Shown here: one piece after another, positions 62,244 through 64,000 of the stretch | Position numbering within the stretch: position 1 is the stretch's first letter | Layout of the letters: each line of letters starts with the position of its first letter | Origin: Dyella_B jejuensis | GTDB lineage: Bacteria; Pseudomonadota; Gammaproteobacteria; Xanthomonadales; Rhodanobacteraceae | DNA: 64,000 nucleotides | NCBI RefSeq assembly: GCF_044904675.1 | Contig: NZ_JADIKJ010000003.1 | Span: 174,855 to 238,854 of the forward strand | Direction of reading: 5' to 3' | Translations under genes and position numbers: made by a program | The notes under the pieces: generated by a model | Seen by the model: only the letters and a program-made list of their open reading frames with translations | The model's database searches: none | Told to the model about the DNA's origin: nothing

Positions 62244-62263
62244 AAAAGGCGTCAACGCCTTTT
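62244..62263. promoter_or_regulatory. Hairpin in the M23 / tyrS divergent region
   Basis: AAAAGGCG-TCAA-CGCCTTTT is a perfect 8-bp stem with A and T tracts on the two sides, so it looks like a bidirectional terminator. It sits 88 bases upstream of the M23 start and 104 upstream of tyrS, where a terminator for a coding gene is not expected. It may block cross-transcription or be a leader element. Confidence 0.4.
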
Positions 62264-62366
62264 CTATCAAGGGTTTGCGTGAGGTGTGCGGTTAACGCAC
62301 AATTAACGCCATTCACGGCTGCCATCACCTTACTGGCTGCTTAGGCAACTAAATCACGAGGAATAC

Positions 62367-63578
62367 ATGAACGAGCTTGAGCAGGCGCAGGCCATCATCG
62401 CGCGCGGCGCCGACGAGATCATCAAGCAGGAAGAACTGGTGGCGCGCCTCAAGCTGGGACGCCCGTTGCGGATCAAGGCGGGATTCGATCCGACGGCACC
62501 GGACCTGCATCTGGGCCATACCGTGCTGCTTAACAAGATGCGCCAGTTCCAGGACCTGGGGCACACGGTGATCTTCCTGATCGGCGACTTCACCGGCATG
62601 ATCGGCGACCCCACCGGCAAAAATATCACCCGCAAGCCGCTTACGCGCGAGGATGTGCTCGCCAATGCCGAGACCTATGCCGAGCAGGTCTACAAAGTGC
62701 TCGATCGGGAGAAAACAGAGCTACGCTTCAATTCCGAATGGTTCGGCCGGATGACCGCGGCGGACATGATCAAACTTGCCGCGCAACACACCGTGGCACG
62801 CATGCTCGAGCGTGACGATTTTGCCAAACGCTACGCAGCACAACAGCCGATCGCCATCCATGAATTCCTGTATCCACTGGTGCAGGGCTACGACTCGGTG
62901 GCACTCCAATGCGATGTGGAACTAGGCGGGACTGATCAGAAATTCAATCTGTTGATGGGGCGGGCGCTGCAGGAACATCACGGACAGCCGCCCCAGATAG
63001 TGCTCACCATGCCCTTGCTGGAGGGGCTGGATGGCGTCAACAAGATGTCCAAATCGTTGGGCAACTACATCGGCATCAACGAGCCGGCGATCGATATCGT
63101 CACCAAGACCATGAAAATCGGCGACGAGCTGATGTGGCGCTGGTTCGAGCTGCTCAGCTTCCAGGTGTCGTTGGATGAGCTTGCGAAGTTGAAGCGCGAA
63201 GTAGCGAGCGGTGAACTCAACCCGCGCGATGCCAAGCTGCGGCTCGCGCGCGAATTGGCAAGCCGTTTCCATAACGCCGCCACTGCCGAACAGGCCATCG
63301 CAGGCTGGCATGCGGTGGTTCGCGGAGAGGGCGATACCAGCCTGCTGCCATTGACCGAAATCCCGGTGCCGCACGAAGGGTTGCGACTGCCTGCCTTACT
63401 GACGGCTGCTGGCCTTACGGCGAGTAATTCGGAAGCCAATCGCAAGCTCAAGGAGCGTGCGGTGCGCATCGACACCGAGATCGTGGAGGATGCGCAACGG
63501 ATTTTTTCACCAGGTTTCGAAGCGGTGTTGCAAGTCGGGAAGCGTAACTTCGCGCGCGTGCTGCTGACGCAGGCTTGA
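62367..63578 (+). CDS. tyrS: Tyrosyl-tRNA synthetase
   Basis: 403 aa class I synthetase that charges tRNA-Tyr. HIGH motif PDLHLGHTVL, KMSKS motif DGVNKMSKSLGNYIG, and the tyrosine-binding signature ELGGTDQKFNLLMGRAL. A C-terminal S4-like RNA-binding domain follows (ASNSEANRKLKERAVRIDTE). The form is the shorter TyrZ-like type. The GAGGA before the ATG is good. It is followed by an rRNA operon leader, as in Xanthomonas. Confidence 0.95.
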   Translation: MNELEQAQAIIARGADEIIKQEELVARLKLGRPLRIKAGFDPTAPDLHLGHTVLLNKMRQFQDLGHTVIFLIGDFTGMIGDPTGKNITRKPLTREDVLANAETYAEQVYKVLDREKTELRFNSEWFGRMTAADMIKLAAQHTVARMLERDDFAKRYAAQQPIAIHEFLYPLVQGYDSVALQCDVELGGTDQKFNLLMGRALQEHHGQPPQIVLTMPLLEGLDGVNKMSKSLGNYIGINEPAIDIVTKTMKIGDELMWRWFELLSFQVSLDELAKLKREVASGELNPRDAKLRLARELASRFHNAATAEQAIAGWHAVVRGEGDTSLLPLTEIPVPHEGLRLPALLTAAGLTASNSEANRKLKERAVRIDTEIVEDAQRIFSPGFEAVLQVGKRNFARVLLTQA

Positions 63579-63679
63579 GCTGCGCGCGGCAATCGCCATG
63601 GCTGCGAACCGGGACACGATGTCGAGCGCTCGCGAGGACGGGCGCTTGGCGTCACGGGAAAAAAATTTTGAGAAAACGC

Positions 63680-63708
63680 TTGCCAAAAAAGCAGGTCCTC
63701 CCTAGTAT
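63680..63708 (+). promoter_or_regulatory. rRNA operon promoter P1
   Basis: TTGCCA at 63680-63685 and TAGTAT at 63703-63708 with a 17-base spacer, preceded by an AT-rich tract (63660-63679) that resembles an UP element. Confidence 0.65.
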
Positions 63709-63775
63709 TCGCCACCCCGCCGCTGCTCCCTCTCGCACGGCAACTTCCCCGGCAAAAAACACATCGCCGAGGGTG

Positions 63776-63803
63776 TTGACGGAAGTAGAAAGGGATGTAG
63801 AAT
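63776..63803 (+). promoter_or_regulatory. rRNA operon promoter P2
   Basis: TTGACG at 63776-63781 and TAGAAT at 63798-63803 with a 16-base spacer. A GC-rich discriminator (GGGCGGC) follows, as expected for a stringently controlled rRNA promoter. Confidence 0.75.
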
Positions 63804-63862
63804 GGGCGGCTCACCCGGGACGAAAGGTTTCGGGGCGATTCGAAGAAAGGATCGCAAGTGGT

Positions 63863-63874
63863 TGATCTTTGACA
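63863..63874 (+). promoter_or_regulatory. rRNA antitermination boxA
   Basis: TGATCTTTGACA matches 10 of 12 bases of the E. coli rrn boxA (TGCTCTTTAACA), which loads NusB-NusE to prevent premature termination in rRNA operons. Confidence 0.75.
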
Positions 63875-63890
63875 GTATGCGCAGGTGACT

Positions 63891-63900
63891 TGTGTGGGCG
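63891..63900 (+). promoter_or_regulatory. rRNA leader boxC
   Basis: TGTGTGGGCG agrees with the E. coli rrn boxC (TGTGTGGGCA) and lies 16 bases after boxA, where it should be. Confidence 0.7.
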
Positions 63901-64000
63901 TCTTGCGTTGGGCGGAAAACTGTCCAAGCAATGCAAGCGTCTAACCTAAGAGTCAATTCAAAAGCTTGACGTTTTACGGTTAGGGTAAACGCTTCAGAAA

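Larger units (their letters stand above)
63804..64000 (+). other. rRNA operon leader, 5' part, cut by window edge
   Basis: Transcribed spacer between promoter P2 and 16S rRNA. boxA and boxC are inside. The tail up to base 64000 has no 16S start sequence, so the 16S gene begins just beyond the window. The window gives no 16S sequence to identify the species. Confidence 0.75.

Noticed and set aside
60732..62282. 516-codon plus-strand frame opposite the M23 gene
   Set aside because: Shadow of a clearly conserved peptidase.

Overview
This 64 kb window is high-GC chromosomal DNA of a gammaproteobacterium, most likely a member of the Xanthomonadales close to Rhodanobacteraceae (Dyella, Rhodanobacter, Frateuria or Luteibacter type). 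The assignment is inferred from gene content and order. The anmK - M23 peptidase - tyrS - rRNA-operon arrangement, the radC // coaBC-dut-phosphohexomutase block, the divergent speE/speA pair and the sigma-FecR-STN TonB-receptor triad are all Xanthomonad-like. No 16S sequence is in the window to confirm it. The DNA ends inside the leader of an rRNA operon: two promoters, boxA and boxC are visible, but the 16S gene lies just past the right edge.

Left part (1-14.9 kb): a FecI-type sigma factor, its FecR regulator and a TonB-dependent receptor cut by the left edge form a trans-envelope signalling system. An orphan OmpH/Skp-like chaperone follows. Next come large exported degradative enzymes: an isoamylase, a GH31 glycosidase carrying an inserted beta-rich domain, and a pro-kumamolisin/sedolisin acid peptidase. 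Among them sit a DUF4142 protein and a MarR-type regulator-transporter operon with a perfect inverted repeat as probable operator.

Middle-left (15-27.3 kb): an accessory-looking stretch. It holds a 55-codon membrane microprotein coupled to a DUF1801 protein, a cupin, an AIM24 protein, and two overlapping large hybrid histidine kinases. One of these is a 1796-aa soluble kinase with about ten HAMP modules encoded by a tandem 276-bp DNA repeat. A protein of unknown family and a YCII-family gene broken by two frameshifts close the region.

Middle (27.4-47.3 kb): NtrB/NtrC with a GNAT enzyme, a PAS-GGDEF-EAL protein with a degenerate GGDEF motif, a FadI-like thiolase, a phospholipase D/cardiolipin-synthase-like lipoprotein, YceI, SixA, an orphan ParA, divergent spermidine synthase and arginine decarboxylase, and a 3-hydroxybutyrate dehydrogenase / patatin / 3-hydroxyisobutyrate-dehydrogenase-like run. 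A ~197-bp element with ~30-bp inverted ends, possibly a MITE, lies between the thiolase and phospholipase genes.

Right part (47.4-64 kb): mostly housekeeping genes (argS, radC, coaBC, dut, phosphomanno/glucomutase, pyrE, exonuclease III, an AmpG-like transporter, anmK, an M23 endopeptidase, tyrS). Between argS and radC sits a strong candidate for an unlisted small RNA: three hairpins with C-rich loops ending in a clean intrinsic terminator, resembling the architecture described for Xanthomonas sX13. This RNA, the HAMP-array kinase pair and the inverted-repeat element are the most interesting items.
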